Positions 41,938 to 54,162 of a stretch of DNA of 64,000 bases are shown here, in pieces. Position 1 is the stretch's first letter. Every line of letters starts with the position of its first letter. This DNA is from Hygrophila difformis (Eukaryota; Streptophyta; Magnoliopsida; Lamiales; Acanthaceae). The position numbers and the translations under genes were made by a program. The stretch is from positions 25,964,057 through 26,028,056 of the forward strand of contig JAOANR010000002.1 of NCBI GenBank assembly GCA_030278955.1, given 5' to 3'. The notes below the pieces were generated by a model. That model did no database searches. It was not told the DNA's origin and was given only the letters and a program-made list of their open reading frames with translations.

Positions 41938-43056
41938 TTTGTGTTTTAAGTTTTCTCGTTTGAACAGATTTATGGGTTCGGAAAAATCGTGCCAAAACGC
42001 TGCGCCGTAGGTTTTCTTCGTTGACATATTTTAGGGTTATTTAATTAGATCTCTACGTTTGGTTGTGTTTTAATCACCCAAAACCATAGTAAGTATAAAC
42101 TTACAGATTATGGATGTTCTGGCTCGTCGATTCGAAGGCGTGGCTTCCAGTCCACCGTTTATCTCCTTGATTCCGTCGGGTTCTTCGCTCTCGATCCGGA
42201 TCGGGGTTTAGAATAGAAAAAGGATCGAGTTAGGATTCATTTTCGAATCAAGAATGGTAAAGAAGGGATCGGATCTTACCACGATGATAGAAGCCTTCCG
42301 ATTTTCGTCCAAGGCAGTCCTTTCTCTTGGCTTCGTGCCTCCGACGACTCCGGGATTAGGGTTTGATGTGTAGAGATTTTCGTCCAAGGCAGTCCCTTCT
42401 CTTGGCTTCTCTTGGCTTCGTCCCTTCTCTTGGCTTCGTAGGGTTTTGAAAAGTGTTTGGGGCTGCTTAGGATGGTTATTTATAGATGTAAAGGACCTAG
42501 GGGACTTCCAAGGTCAGCCCTAGGGTGTCTTGATCCGCAAGGTGAGCAACCGAAGTCGAAAAATTCGGATTCGGGCGAGCGAATCGCGGAACGTCGCAAC
42601 TGCCGCAATTGGCGCGGGGTTGGCGTGGTCTCTCCCCTTGGGAGCGCGCGGGGACCGCGCGGCCTTGGTCCAGGCTGCGGTCTGGGCCGGGTTGTGCGAT
42701 CCGTCGGGCCTTTTCTCCCCTCTTTCGGACTTCTATCCCTCTATGTTCTCGGGCTCCGATTTCCGGGTCAGTTTTGGGTTCCAATTCCCTATCTAAATCT
42801 TTCCCGGGTCTGAATTTACATTTAGACTCGAATTATCGAGTCCGTTAGTATCGAGTTCCCGATTGGATTAAATTGTCTTCGGCTTCACGGGTTCTCGGAA
42901 CTTTGGTTCCTTTTTAATTTAAATTTCATTTCTCATCTCTTATGATTCTTTATCTATTTATCATATTTATTTATTTATTATTTTTATTTATTGTTTATTT
43001 ATTTATTTATTTTATTTATTTATTTATTTTATGTTGCAAAATTCTCGGGTATTACA
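41938..43056 (-). repeat. C' truncated LTR (second copy of 18071-19197)
   Basis: Same inner breakpoint (leader joined to mid-LTR) and same outer end CTCGGGTATTACA followed by CCACT. It also carries the local CTTCTCTTGGCTTC duplication (about 42376-42440). Confidence 0.9.
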
Positions 43057-43828
43057 CCACTGGTTGCATCAATCATTAATTGTAAATTTTTTGTTAATCC
43101 AGCATGAAATATTTTCAAAAGTCTTCTAGCTGGAGCTGGTATACTATGTTGCGGACATCTTTTTAACATATCAAAAAATCTTTCTCTAGCATCATGTAAT
43201 GATTCTCCTTTTTTCATTCTAAAACTCGAGATCATATCTACCCATTCATCAATCTTGGATTCAGTAAAGTATTTGGTGAGAAAATTCTTTATCAATTCCT
43301 CCCAAGTTGATCTCTGTTGAACATTTAGAGACTCATAACACTCCTTTGCAGCTCCATCTAAAGAGAATGGAAACATAATGAGACGCACGCATTCCCTTGA
43401 GACTCGTCCTTTCTTCACAGTATTGCTCAGCCCAACAAATTTGTTAAGATGCAGATGTGGATCCTCACTACTAAGGCCAAAGAATGGACTAGCAACCGCC
43501 ATGTTTAGTATGTCGGCTGGTATATCAACTTCATCCCCCGGTCCTCCTAATGCATTCCTCAAATATTGATGTACATTGGGCTGCCAAGGTGGTTGTTAAT
43601 CTTGCAGCGCGTCTTGTAGAGGCTTCACAAAATTTGGGGGAAATTAAGCTTGTTGATAGAATTGAGGAGGTGAATTCCTTGGTAGATTCTGGAACTGTAG
43701 AGGTGGCTGATTATGAAGCTGAGGTGGCCCTTGATAATGGCCAAAACTGTCCATTATTTTCAATCCATTTCCGTGTCTGAAACGGACATTTGATCGCATT
43801 CCGGTCTTATACTAAATAAGAAAGCAGT
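43057..43828 (-). pseudogene. B' gag N-terminal half (second copy)
   Basis: Open from 43562 to 43029 (the last bases lie in LTR sequence): DPHLHLNKFVGLSNTVKKG, WEELIKNFLTKYFTESKIDE, KKGESLHDARERFFDML. It is better preserved than the first copy, which has a stop at 19344. It ends at the CCACT site next to the C' LTR. The continuation of B gag on the far side of C does not exist in this copy, because the duplicate starts inside the C array. Confidence 0.86.
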
Positions 43829-45464
43829 TGAAATGCACTAATTTATGCATATCTGTAAAAATAATAAGTTGGTATTGAAAAACACAAAAACATGTAATTT
43901 TATTATATTATGTGCTAGAAAAATCCAAAAACAAAAGAAAAAGAAAAGAAAAGAAAAAGGATTGAAAAAGATGGGCAAAAGAATGAGAAGCCCACAAACA
44001 TGCAATTTTGGCCCACCTGGCCCAACCCTTCGCAAGCCAGACCCCACGTTGCTAAGCATAGTCTAGCACCGTGGGATGGTCTTGCGACGTGAGAAAGACA
44101 ACTACAGACCACGTCGCGAAGCATGGTATTGCGACGTGGGGTTGTCTTGGGACACATAACCATAATGAAGAAAGACCAAGTATGGAAGATCCCGTCGCAA
44201 GTGAACATCCATGTCGCCAACCAGAGTCTCACAACGGGGATGTGTCTTGCGACGTGAGAGGAGAAAAAGGAGAAGAATGAAGACTGAAGAACCACGTCGT
44301 GGACCTACCTCTTGCAACGTGGCCCGAGTCTCACGATGGACGTGAAGGCTTGCGACGTGCAGCCTGGTCTCGCGACATACCGCGTGGTCTTGCGACGTGG
44401 GTGGAAGGCCTGCGACGTGTGTGAGTATTGCGACATGCGCCTCAGATTCAAGGTCCATGGGCCTAGGGTTTCACCTCTATAAATAGATGGTGATCCCAAG
44501 GTGCCAAGGGTTAGTAATTCCATACTCTTAAACGTAGAATCAAGAACAACGCTTAGGTAGTTTAGTTTAATTTTAGTTTTTTTTTGTATTATTTAATTTT
44601 TGCACTAGTTTAGCTTAGATTAGCTTAATTTCTATATTGGTTTTTCATTTCAGTATATTAGGTAGCCACTTTCCCCTTGTTTTATTGTTTAAACTCTTTG
44701 ATTAGGGTTTGAAATACCCAAGTTAATGGGTATTATCAAACCCATTTATAAATGGGATATTAAATCTAAAATGAATCCCAAAACCATGAAATGGGTGTTA
44801 AAACCCATGGATATTACTTGCTTTCTTTTTATTTTGATCATTTGATCATTTTTGTTCTTTTGCAACATGTTTTGGTAATTTTGGATAATGTTCATGTATG
44901 ATCGTGTGATGGAAACCCTAGAATAGGATTTATTGCTTTATTTCAATATTGTTGGTAGTTAGGTTTTAAATTTCAAGCATGTCCTAGTGTAGATTTAATT
45001 TATGTATGCATTTTCATATGTTAGAATAGGTTTTGAATCTGAAATATGGTAGAAATCACACCTTTTGCATGCTACTGTTCCTGACATGTGTCCTGGACAC
45101 ACCCACGTCGCTAACCGCCTCACGTCGCGAGACCACGTCTTGCAACGTGAGGGTAGTCTTGCGACGTGGGTGTTCCAGAACACTTGTCCATATTTTGAAA
45201 TCCAACGTCGCAAGACATCCCGTAGTGAACCCAAGGTTCACGACGCACTTTCATGTTAAGCGACGTGGGACCAAATTTCTTGTTTTTATTTCAGAAAGGC
45301 TCATTTCGCAAGACACCCCGTCGTGAACCCACGGTTGGTTCACGACGCAATTCTCAGTCTTGCGACATGGATATTATGCCTTGGAAATATTTTGAAAACT
45401 CACGTCGCAAGACCCCACGCCATGAGACTATGTCTCACGACGTAATTTTTTAGTCTAGTGACGT
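43829..45464 (+). repeat. Element F: putative 5' LTR, left piece
   Basis: Starts TGAAATGCAC, matching 19970. Contains the upstream CACGTCGC/GCGACGTG array (about 44045-44445), the TATA box (44477-44486), the hairpin cluster with an inverted loop (about 44705-44820) and part of the second array. Interrupted at GACGT by element H. Confidence 0.75.
45460..45464. repeat. Left target-site duplication of H (GACGT)
   Basis: GACGT precedes the H LTR at 45465 and is repeated at 56923-56927. The first copy of the segment has one GACGT at 21592-21596, the empty site. Confidence 0.94.
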
Positions 45465-48227
45465 TGTAACACCCCGGATTTGGTAACCCAGGCCGAGGTG
45501 TCACCGCCGCATCTCCCTAGCAAGACACGGATTTCCCGAGCTCGCTATGGAGGTGCAAGGCTTATGGGTATACAAAGTTTAAAAACATTCAACGGTGAAT
45601 CCGGAATTTATTAATACTTCAATCAAGGTACGATAGTGAAAAAAAATCATCATACATGGATAGGGTAAATGCAGCGGAAAAGTAATCACGGCCAACACGG
45701 CGAAAACCTCGGGTTTAACAGACCCGGTAAAACAGTAGTATGATGCAGTAAATAAAAATGTTCACAAATATATCCCGCCAAATGCGCGTGCATGCATCAC
45801 TCGACATACTCTGTAAAAAGGAAATGACAACGGTTGTCAGTATAAAGATATACTGAGTAAGTTAATCCCTAACTAACAAATAAAAGGGGTTACATGTGTT
45901 TAAACTAAAGATTTCGCTTACCGTACGTGAATTTAAAAATACATAATTTATTAGCAGCGGAAAAACATGATTAAAGACTTAATTTTAAAAGCGTAATTTA
46001 AAGCATAATTTAAGATGCATAAATTTCAAATACATAATTTAAAAACATGATAAATACGATTTAAGCATAATGGAACACTCACACAAGTCTTTTACATTTT
46101 ATCCCGTAGACTAAGAAGAGGACACCATACCGGGAGATCACTAACGAGGCAATCTCAACATAGGACCACTAACGAGGCAGTCCAACAATGGAGACCACTA
46201 ACGCGGCAGTCTCAAAAAGATAGTAGGACCACTAACGAGGCGATCCAAAAAGATAGTAGGACCACTAACGAGGCGATCCAAAAATACAGCGCGCGAGATC
46301 ACTAACGAGGCAATCTCAGATAGTAAGGAGACCACTAACGAGGCAGTCTCAAAGATAATGATAGCATGAAGATCGGCTCAGCCTAGTGAACGGGATTTTT
46401 CGAAAGTTCGTATTTCAAAGTTATCAAATGATCGATATCGCGTTTTCATAGTTCGAGTTTTCTCAAGTTCGAAAAATCCTATTCGAGGCAGTTTACGCCT
46501 TTCTTAATTAAAAATTCGTCTTTACACCAAAAATGCTGAAATTTTTACAGTAGTTCAAAAACACACACACGAACAACTTTCATGTTTTAAGTTTTTGGAA
46601 ATAAGGTTCCGAAGTGAGTCGAAATTCGTATTCATTGCAAAGAATAATTTCTGTCTTAAAAACTGGTTCCGTCACAGGTTCGTGAAACGCCGATTACAAA
46701 TCCATTTCAAAACCAATCGACGTGAAATTTTTACCGTAACTAAAAAACACGTTAAGGAACAACTTTCATGTTTTAAGAATTTGGAAATAATGAATTCTTG
46801 GCACTCAAAAATCGACCACAACTCACTGCATACTCGCGGGTTCCGAATAGGGTTTAAAACAGTTCTGAAAGTTCGACCGATTGACATATCAAATGAACAC
46901 CAAAATATGTGAAATTTTATATGCATAATCTAGACACAATTATCTACAACTTTTGTTAAGGAATGCAAAGTTGAATCATTCGAAAAATGGGTGAAAAACA
47001 TGCATCAAGTCGAGTAAGGAAAACTGTCACAGTTTAAAAACGTTCGGGTTGTCGCAGAAAGTTTACGGCGTGATTTGGGATAGCAAAACTTAATGTCAAT
47101 GGCTGAAATTTGGACACATGATAGATAAAGGTGTTAGGAACAACTTTTATGTTGAAAAGTTTTCGGTTTGAATTCCCGAAGGTCGAGTTTTAGGCGAGTC
47201 TCTGAACTTGGACGAAAATAGGGTTTTTGAAAACCGATTTTTGTTACAAGCCTATATCTCGAGTTTTAAACAACAAACAACCACGAAAATTTGTGCGTAA
47301 GGTTTTAACTTACTTAGTTAGAGAACAAGGTCGCTGGATTGGGTTTCCGGACGTCCTAGGGTCACGACGAACGGCCAACTTCTCCGATCGCTTTTTGTTC
47401 GTTTTCCGACGGGAAATCGTAGTAGGGAAAAAGGGTTAGAATATGAGTTTCTGAGATATATGGACGAATTAAAACTTTGTACAATAGCTTACCCAGAGTC
47501 TAGAGGGCAGGGCTTGGTTCCTTTCGCCTTGCCGTCACCGGAATACTCGCCGGAAAGTGAGTTCGGAGAGGTTTTGACTTGGAGAGGAATATTGGAGGTG
47601 GCTAGGGTTTGTTTTCTGGAAAATATGGGGGAGGGGCGGCCACACAGCCTCTATAACCTTCCCCCACTGCCTTGATCCGCTTCCCCTTGATAGGGGACGG
47701 ATTTTTGGCAAGAAAATCGCCATGGAAGGAAAGTTTACACCTCCTGCACCTCTGGCGCGCTGGTGACGCGCACATAGGCCTTTGTCCGCGCGGAGCACGC
47801 GTGGACTGCCCTGGAGTCGCGACACCTCCGTCCGCGCGGTGGCCGCGCGGCGGCGCGCGGAGGGCGCGGGCCGGCCGGACCGGCCGGTTCGGCGGTCCGC
47901 GCGTTCTGTCGGGTCTTTCCTGGCTTTCCCCTATCGGTTTTCTACGTGTTAGCTCGATTCCTTGGGTCGTCTCCGGTTCGGAATCTTTTCCTTAAACTTG
48001 TTACGAGTTCGGCTTATCGCTCGCAACATTTCCGTGTCCTAATTAGCCTAGTCTAAATTGGTTCCAACTCCTCCTATCGTCCTTGTGATCTATTTCGTGA
48101 TTTATTTTGTGATTTATTTCGTGACTGAACTTAGAAATTAGTTCCAAGCTGCTTACGTACCCTGTGAAGGGATCAAGTCATGACGTAGTTCAAAACAATT
48201 TGAATTTGTTTTTCCTCGGGTGTTACA
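45465..48227 (-). repeat. Element H: 3' LTR (2763 bp)
   Basis: Plus-strand ends TGTAACACCCCGG and CTCGGGTGTTACA. Contains the seven-unit hairpin array, splice-like acceptor (45811) and donor (47305-47313), a TATA-like GGTTATAG (reverse complement of 47651-47658), a very CpG-rich stretch (about 47755-47905) and the conserved TTCAAA-(4)-TTTGAA and GATCCCTTCACAGGG blocks at its 5' end (about 48110-48205). Confidence 0.95.
46134..46350 (-). repeat. Seven-unit hairpin array in the H 3' LTR
   Basis: Core CACTAACGAGGC repeated seven times, each framed by a short inverted repeat: GAGAT...ATCTC (units 1, 6), GAGAC...GTCTC (units 3, 7), GGAC...GTCC (unit 2); units 4 and 5 (GGACC...GATCC) have one mismatch. 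Starts 669 bp from the LTR 3' end. Confidence 0.88.
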
Positions 48228-48243
48228 TCCTCCCCCCCTTAAG
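48228..48243 (-). promoter_or_regulatory. Element H: polypurine tract
   Basis: TCCTCCCCCCCTTAAG, reverse complement of CTTAAGGGGGGGAGGA, between the pol stop (48251) and the LTR (48227). Corresponds to the relic tract of A, G and C. Confidence 0.9.
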
Positions 48244-48250
48244 AATACAG

Positions 48251-49018
48251 TTATGTCCCCATAACTGTGGTCGGGTCGTCTTGGAAGAGGGTCGGGTAAC
48301 GTTGCCTCATGTCGGCTTCCAATTCCCAAGTCGCCGTTTCTATCTCGTGGTTGGACCACAGGACCTTGACCATCTTTACAGATTTATTCCTTGTCACCCT
48401 TTCCTTGTAGTCGAGTATTTGCACCGGGGTTTCTTCATAGGTCAAGTCATCATCCAATTCGATTACGTCCGGTTGGAGTACATGCGACGTGTCGGGCACA
48501 TACTTCTTCAGTTGGGAGACGTGAAACACGTTATGGACGCGTGCTAGTTGAGGCGGCAGTGCTAGCCGGTATGCTAGATTCTCCACTCTCTCGAGGATCT
48601 CATATGGACCTATGTAACGTGGGCTCAGTTTCCCTCGCTTGCCAAAGCACATTACGCCCTTCATTGGTGAGACTTTCAGCATGACCTTGTCACCGACTTG
48701 GAATTCCAAGTCCTGCCGTCTCACGTCCGCATAACTCTTTTGCCGGTCCTGAGCGGCTCTCATCTTCCCCTGGATGACCTTAACTTGCTGAGCCATGTCC
48801 TCCACCAGTTGTGGTCCTACTGTCATTATTCGATCGTTCTCTTCCCAACTCAATGGGCTCCGGCATCTTCGTTCATACAGTGCCTCAAAGGGCGCCATGC
48901 CGATGCTCGCATGGTAACTGTTGTTGTAGGAGAACTCGATCAAGGGTAAATGGTGCTCCCAACTTCCCTTGAATTCCAACACACAGGCCCTCAACATGTC
49001 CTCCAGCGTTTGTATTGT
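48251..49018 (-). CDS. Element H: integrase C-terminus and chromodomain
   Basis: In-frame continuation after the stop codon at 49019-49021; the first Met downstream is at 48997 (248 codons). It carries the end of the integrase core (FSYNNSYHASIGMAPFEALY), PRYIGPYEIL, VFHVSQLKKYVPD and a chromodomain: VQILDYKERVTRN, VKMVKVLWSNHEIETATWE, DMRQRYPTLF. The Tyr expected at the first aromatic-cage position of classical chromodomains is Val, as often in this class. Ends VMGT. Without readthrough of the stop this part would not be joined to integrase. Confidence 0.9.
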   Translation of the reverse strand, partial: TIQTLEDMLRACVLEFKGSWEHHLPLIEFSYNNSYHASIGMAPFEALYERRCRSPLSWEENDRIMTVGPQLVEDMAQQVKVIQGKMRAAQDRQKSYADVRRQDLEFQVGDKVMLKVSPMKGVMCFGKRGKLSPRYIGPYEILERVENLAYRLALPPQLARVHNVFHVSQLKKYVPDTSHVLQPDVIELDDDLTYEETPVQILDYKERVTRNKSVKMVKVLWSNHEIETATWELEADMRQRYPTLFQDDPTTVMGT

Positions 49019-52000
49019 TCACTCCGTCTGCCCATCCGTCATAGGGTGGAACGCCGTACTCATTTTTATCCGCGTCCCCAGAGCTTCTTGCAGCTTGGTC
49101 CAAAACTGGGAGACGAATCTGCTATCCCTATCCGAGATGATGTCATGTGGCACCCCGTGCCGGCGTACCACACTGTCTACATATGCTCTTGCTAGTTGGT
49201 CCATTGTCCAAGTGTCCTTCATCGGGATGAAGATGGCGGCCTTCGTTAACCTATCTACGATCACCCAGATCTTATTCATCCCCTTTGGCGAACGTGGCAA
49301 CCCTGAAACGAAATCCATGGAGATACTGTCCCACTTCCAGCTTGGGATCTCCAATGGTTGCATTAATCCTAAGGGCTTTTGCCGTACTGCCTTGATCTTC
49401 TGGCAGGTAAGACACCTTGCCACGAACTCGGCCACCTCTCTCTTCATGTTCGGCCACCAATAATTTTTCTTCAAGTCCTTGTATAGCTTATCCCCTCCGG
49501 GGTGAACCGAGTAGGGGGTGCTATGGCCTTCCTCCATCACCTTCTTCTTCAGATCCGCGGACTCCCGCGGTATACACCACCTTCCCCTGAAGCGGATGCT
49601 CCCGTCCTCGTGAATCTTGAAATCCACTGCCTTTCCTTCGGCAATGCTCCTCCTTATTTCCTCCAACTTCTCGTCACTCGATTGGGCGAGTCGTATATCT
49701 TCGAATACGGTAGGCCTTACTGCCATCGCGTTGACGACCTCGGTTACCGTACCGGGATGCACCAGTTCCAGGCTTAATTTTGCCAAATCTCTGTACAATT
49801 CGGCCGGTATCACCAGTGAGTTCGTGACGTGTTGCATCTTCCGACTCAAGGCGTCGGCCACGACGTTGGCCTTGCCCTCGTGATACGCGACTTCCAGGTC
49901 GTAATCTTTGATCAGTTCCAACCATCTCCTCTGCCTCAAGTTCAGTTCTATTTGCGTGAATATGTAATTGAGGCTCTTATGGTCGGTGAACATCCGACAC
50001 TTCCGCCCATAGAGATAGTGTCTCCAAATTTTCAGGGCGAACACGACCGCGGCCAGTTCTAGGTCGTGCGTCGGATAGTTCTGCTCGTGTGGTTTTAGCT
50101 GTCGTGATGCGTACGCTATGACTCTTTGGTCCTGCATTAGTACGCATCCCAGTCCTTCTCTCGAGGCGTCGCTATACACCTCGAAGTCTCCATTCTCTGA
50201 TGGTAACGCCAACACTGGCGCCGTGGTAAGTCGTTTCTTCAGCTCCTGGAATGCGGCTTCGCACTCGCCAGTCCAGTCGTACTTCACCCCCTTCTTCAGC
50301 AGTTGGGTCAATGGGCGGGCGATTTTGGAGAAGTCCTGGACAAATCGCCTGTAGTAGCCCGCCAGTCCGAGAAAACTTCTTATCTCCGTTGGGCTCTTCG
50401 GTGGTACCCACTCGGTTACTGCCGAGATCTTTGCCGAGTCTACCGCCACTCCGCTGGCGGATACGATATGCCCAAGGAATGTTACTTCCCTCAGCCAGAA
50501 GTCGCATTTGGACAACTTCCCATATAGCTGATTTTCTCGGAGGATCCTCAGCACTTTATGTAAGTGCTCGGAATGTTCTTCCTCGTCCCTTGAGTAGATC
50601 AAGATGTCGTCTATGAATACCACTACGCATTGATCTAATAGCCCTCGGAACACGTTGTTCATGAGGTTCATGAACATTGCCGGGGCGTTCGTTAGTCCGA
50701 ATGACAGTACTGTGAATTCGTAGTGTCCATAGCGAGTCCTGAACGATGTCTTTGGGATGTCCTTCTCAGCGATTCGCAGTTGATGATATCCCGAACGCAG
50801 GTCGATCTTGGAGAACACAGTAGCTCCCTTCAGCCGGTCGAACAGATCCTCGATTCTGGGCAACGGGTACTTGTTCTTGATAGTGACTTGATTAAGTCCT
50901 CTATAGTCGATACACAGTCGCAAACTCCCATCCTTCTTCTTGACGAACAAGACCGGTGCTCCCCATGGAGACGTACTCGGTCTGATATATCCCTTTTCCA
51001 GCAATTCTTCGAGCTGTTCCTTTAGCTCCTTCATCTCCGGTGGTGCCATGCGGTAAGGAGCCTTTGAGACAGGTTCCGTTCCCGGGATGAGATCTATGGT
51101 GAACTCGAGATCCCTCTCAGGAGGCATGCCGGGAACGTCTTCCGGGAACACATCCGGGTACTCTCTTACCACCGGGATGTTGTCTATCTTTACTCCTTCA
51201 GCCTCGAGGTTATGAACGTAGCATGCGTATAACGCGTGGCCCTTACGCATTAGGCTACATAACTCTAGGACGTTGACTATCTTGTTAGATTTCTTAGGGG
51301 ATTGAGAGTAGAAGATGACTCTTTTTCCCCTACTTTTCGACAGCGTGATCTTTTGCTTTTGGCACTCGATCACGGCCTTATACCGGGTTAGCCAATCCAT
51401 TCCTAGTATGACGTCAAAGTCTCTGACGTTGAACTCTACTAAGTTTGCGAAAAACTCTACGTTCTTTATTACTACAGGTATTCCATTGTAGCGTTTAGAG
51501 CATGCTATTACTTCTCCAGATGGCAGTTGGATGCCTAAGCAAATCATCTCGCACTTAGGTAGATCTAGTTCAGTTACGACTCTCGAAGATACAATCGAAC
51601 AACTGGCTCCGGAATCAAATAAGACTCTAAGTGGAGTACTTAGGACATGGAAAGTACCTGCCATCACGTCACCCTGCGCAGGTATGTCAGCCTGGTTGAT
51701 CACGTTCAACCTCCCCATCGGCCTCCCTTGATTGGCTGGCTGGTTTTGATTTGGATTTGCGTTGTGCTGCTGGTTCGGAGGGCGTTGGTTCGGATTCGGA
51801 GGAGGCCGATATCCTTGATTGTTGCCGTTTCTACCTCCCTGGTTGAACGGCTCGTTAGGTCCAATGACCAAATCTTCTCTCTTTGTGATGTTCTCGAGTC
51901 GGGTTCGACATTCCTCCCTCCGATGGCCAATTCGGCCGCACCGGAAGCACTCGCCCACCTGAGGACATCTCCTCACCAGGTGCGGCCTGCCACACCTTGG

Positions 52001-52927
52001 GCACGGCGGCACTCGTCCTCCTTGGTTAACATTTCGACCGTTGTTGTTCTGAGCATTCCCGTTCGGACCTCGCCGAAAGTTGTCCCCGCCAGTAGTGTTG
52101 CTTGTCCTGTTATCCCTGTTCCTCTTGTCTGGTCCTTGCGCCCCTCGGCTAGATTCCCCAGCAGCCTTCCTCTTTAGCTGTTGCACTCGTGCTACTGCTA
52201 CCGCCCGATCGTAGACAGATTGCAAGTCCGGGTAGTTAACTCCAGTGATCACCTCCCGAATCGACAAGTTCAATCCCATTTCGAACTTTTGCGCCTTCTC
52301 CCCGTCCGTAGGTACCATCCTGGGCGCAAATCTCACCAACTCCTTAAACCGTGCATAGTATTCTTGAACAGATTTCTCTCCTTGCTTCAGGGATGAGAAC
52401 TCCTCGTACAGTGCTGCCTTAGTACTCATCGGGTAGAAGCGCTCCCGGAGTAACTCCATGAACTCGTTCCACGAGTAAGGTTCATCATCCTCTGCCAGCT
52501 TCCCCTGGGTAGCCTGCCACCAGTCGTCGGCCTCGCCACCCAGATAGTACGAGGCCACGTGGACCTTCTCCCCCTCCGGGCATCTCACCGCCTTCAGCAA
52601 TTTGTCGAAGGTTCTCAACCATTCTTCCAGCTTAGCGGGGTCTTCCTCCCCGACGTAATAAGGAGGCCGGTAGGGGTTCACCGCAGCCAAGTAGTTGATC
52701 CTCGCTTCCGGTGGTGGCGCCGTGGCAGCTCCACCCTGGTTAACGTAAGCATTACCCAGTGCGATTAGTAATTCTTCCATATTCCTCATTCGCCCTTCCG
52801 CAGGGTTGGGCATTGGTCCTGCCGGGTTCGGCACCTCCGCGTTAGGTGCCTGCTCATTGGGTTGTCCCGGCGTGCCGTGGGTGTTGGGGGTGGCAGGGAA
52901 GGTCCTTAGTCGTCCTCGGGGTGCCAT
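49019..52927 (-). CDS. Element H: gag-pol polyprotein to the integrase catalytic Glu
   Basis: A 1302-codon frame starting [10 protein letters not shown]. Gag capsid-like region ~95-210; knuckles at C309-C312-H316-C321 and C327-C330-H335-C340; protease FDSGAS at 437-442; reverse transcriptase ~640-810 with FIDD at 771-774; RNase H acids D920, E957, D982, D1025; integrase zinc region H1134, H1142, C1172, C1175; catalytic D1205, D1266, E1302. D1266 and E1302 have the canonical 35-residue spacing, and the stop follows E1302 immediately (TGA where A and G have CGA, a CpG-type change). No other lesion is visible. The start is chosen because G and C share the MAPR start. Confidence 0.94.
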   Translation of the reverse strand: MAPRGRLRTFPATPNTHGTPGQPNEQAPNAEVPNPAGPMPNPAEGRMRNMEELLIALGNAYVNQGGAATAPPPEARINYLAAVNPYRPPYYVGEEDPAKLEEWLRTFDKLLKAVRCPEGEKVHVASYYLGGEADDWWQATQGKLAEDDEPYSWNEFMELLRERFYPMSTKAALYEEFSSLKQGEKSVQEYYARFKELVRFAPRMVPTDGEKAQKFEMGLNLSIREVITGVNYPDLQSVYDRAVAVARVQQLKRKAAGESSRGAQGPDKRNRDNRTSNTTGGDNFRRGPNGNAQNNNGRNVNQGGRVPPCPRCGRPHLVRRCPQVGECFRCGRIGHRREECRTRLENITKREDLVIGPNEPFNQGGRNGNNQGYRPPPNPNQRPPNQQHNANPNQNQPANQGRPMGRLNVINQADIPAQGDVMAGTFHVLSTPLRVLFDSGASCSIVSSRVVTELDLPKCEMICLGIQLPSGEVIACSKRYNGIPVVIKNVEFFANLVEFNVRDFDVILGMDWLTRYKAVIECQKQKITLSKSRGKRVIFYSQSPKKSNKIVNVLELCSLMRKGHALYACYVHNLEAEGVKIDNIPVVREYPDVFPEDVPGMPPERDLEFTIDLIPGTEPVSKAPYRMAPPEMKELKEQLEELLEKGYIRPSTSPWGAPVLFVKKKDGSLRLCIDYRGLNQVTIKNKYPLPRIEDLFDRLKGATVFSKIDLRSGYHQLRIAEKDIPKTSFRTRYGHYEFTVLSFGLTNAPAMFMNLMNNVFRGLLDQCVVVFIDDILIYSRDEEEHSEHLHKVLRILRENQLYGKLSKCDFWLREVTFLGHIVSASGVAVDSAKISAVTEWVPPKSPTEIRSFLGLAGYYRRFVQDFSKIARPLTQLLKKGVKYDWTGECEAAFQELKKRLTTAPVLALPSENGDFEVYSDASREGLGCVLMQDQRVIAYASRQLKPHEQNYPTHDLELAAVVFALKIWRHYLYGRKCRMFTDHKSLNYIFTQIELNLRQRRWLELIKDYDLEVAYHEGKANVVADALSRKMQHVTNSLVIPAELYRDLAKLSLELVHPGTVTEVVNAMAVRPTVFEDIRLAQSSDEKLEEIRRSIAEGKAVDFKIHEDGSIRFRGRWCIPRESADLKKKVMEEGHSTPYSVHPGGDKLYKDLKKNYWWPNMKREVAEFVARCLTCQKIKAVRQKPLGLMQPLEIPSWKWDSISMDFVSGLPRSPKGMNKIWVIVDRLTKAAIFIPMKDTWTMDQLARAYVDSVVRRHGVPHDIISDRDSRFVSQFWTKLQEALGTRIKMSTAFHPMTDGQTE

Positions 52928-53282
52928 CCTGTTACCACCAAGGAAGGTGTAAAGTTCAGGGAGGTTCGATAAAGTGTGGGAAAAAGTGTTTTGCTGAATT
53001 GAATGGTGCTTATCAGGAGTTGGTTAGTATTTGCATGTATTCCTTCAGTCGTTTAGGGTTTTTAGGGTTCGAGGTACTTGTCGACTTGTTATGCAGAAAT
53101 AGATGCGTTGTTTGTCTGTCGGCGCTTTGATAAGATATAAAGATGGTGTATAAAATAAGCGTTTGTGACTTTATTGCCTAGTAGAAGTTTTTGTTTCGGT
53201 ACAAGCGACAAGTAGCAAGGATCCTGAAAATAGTTCGGGAAAATAGGGAAGAGAACAATAGGAATAATGTGTCGATAATCCC

Positions 53283-53809
53283 CTAAGCCTGGGAAGGGTA
53301 GGTAGTCGGATCCTCCATGGGATCGTCCTCATTACTTGCGTCCTCGATGGTGCCCGTGCCAAGGGGCCCATGGAACACCGGGCTTGCTGGCCAAGCGGGT
53401 CCAGTGGTAGGAACAGGATCGATGGTGGCAACTGGAGTCGGTGCGGCTGTCGGGTTGGCGACAGGTCAGCAACGGGGCTAGCTGCGGGAGGAGCTCCTGG
53501 GCCAAGGGGGGCGTGTGGAGGCAAGTCATCCTTCCAGTGAAGCAGTTGATATCCCAGGACCCCTGCTTCGGTCTCTATGTCGTCCAGTTGGGCCCGAAGC
53601 TCAGTCTCGTGGGCCTGGAGTTCGTTGATTTGGGTTCGGAGTTGGGTTAGGTCTTGGTGCCCCGCTCCCCCTAGGTTAGCCAGGTGACCTAGGTTGGCCT
53701 CCATTTGTTCTACTCTTAGCCTGAAGTTGTTCACGTTTTGAGGGGTTCCGAGGTAGGCTTCGATCAACCTCATTAATAGGTTGATCATGTTTGCGTTCGA
53801 AGCAGCCAT
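53283..53809 (-). pseudogene. Element H: upstream coiled-coil/acidic frame (ORF0), one frameshift
   Basis: Starts at 53809 (MAASNANMINLLMRL). The first ~110 codons are heptad-like and rich in Gln/Leu/Glu (LTQLRTQINELQAHETELR). The open frame runs on to 53171, but its second half is Pro-rich and unlike G. In another frame the sequence ends in an acidic EDASNEDDPMEDPTTYPS and stops at 53283, matching the acidic end of G's ORF0. One frameshift near the middle is therefore likely. Its place between primer site and gag is the same as in G. No family is recognised. Confidence 0.65.
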
Positions 53810-54147
53810 CTAGTGTTGACACAGTAGGTTAAAGTTAGAGTGTGTTTTATGCATGGTCAAGATGTGCAGGAATTAGATCTATATGCAACATGCAAGTGCA
53901 AGTCCCCCCCCCCCATTAAAGATTTAATTTATTCGTGCGTTTAAAATAAATTGCTAAAGGTTGGGCCTCTATAGTGCCCAAATTTAATATTTCTTTGGCT
54001 AAGATTTTGGGCTTAAGAAAAAAAAGAAAAATAAACTTTTGGGCTAAAAATAATACTAGTAGTCAAAATAAATAATTTAAAAGAAATAATACTTGGGTTT
54101 AAAAATAATGGTTTAAAGTAATAGTAGTAGCTTTAAAAATTTTCCGG
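53810..54147 (-). other. Element H: leader between primer site and ORF0
   Basis: AT-rich with a run of C residues near 53906-53914 (G-run in the transcript). The G-run is also present in the leaders of G (about 33100-33106) and, shorter, C. No open frame. Confidence 0.6.
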
Positions 54148-54159
54148 GCTCTGATACCA
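54148..54159 (-). promoter_or_regulatory. Element H: tRNA-iMet primer binding site
   Basis: GCTCTGATACCA, reverse complement of the initiator-Met primer site, three bases from the LTR at 54163. Confidence 0.94.
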
Positions 54160-54162
54160 ACT

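Noticed and set aside
47460..47995. Frames of 71-118 codons in H LTRs (also 56155-56690)
   Set aside because: Identical pairs exist only because the LTR is duplicated; they span the GC-rich U3 and a TATA-like site, and show no recognisable domain.
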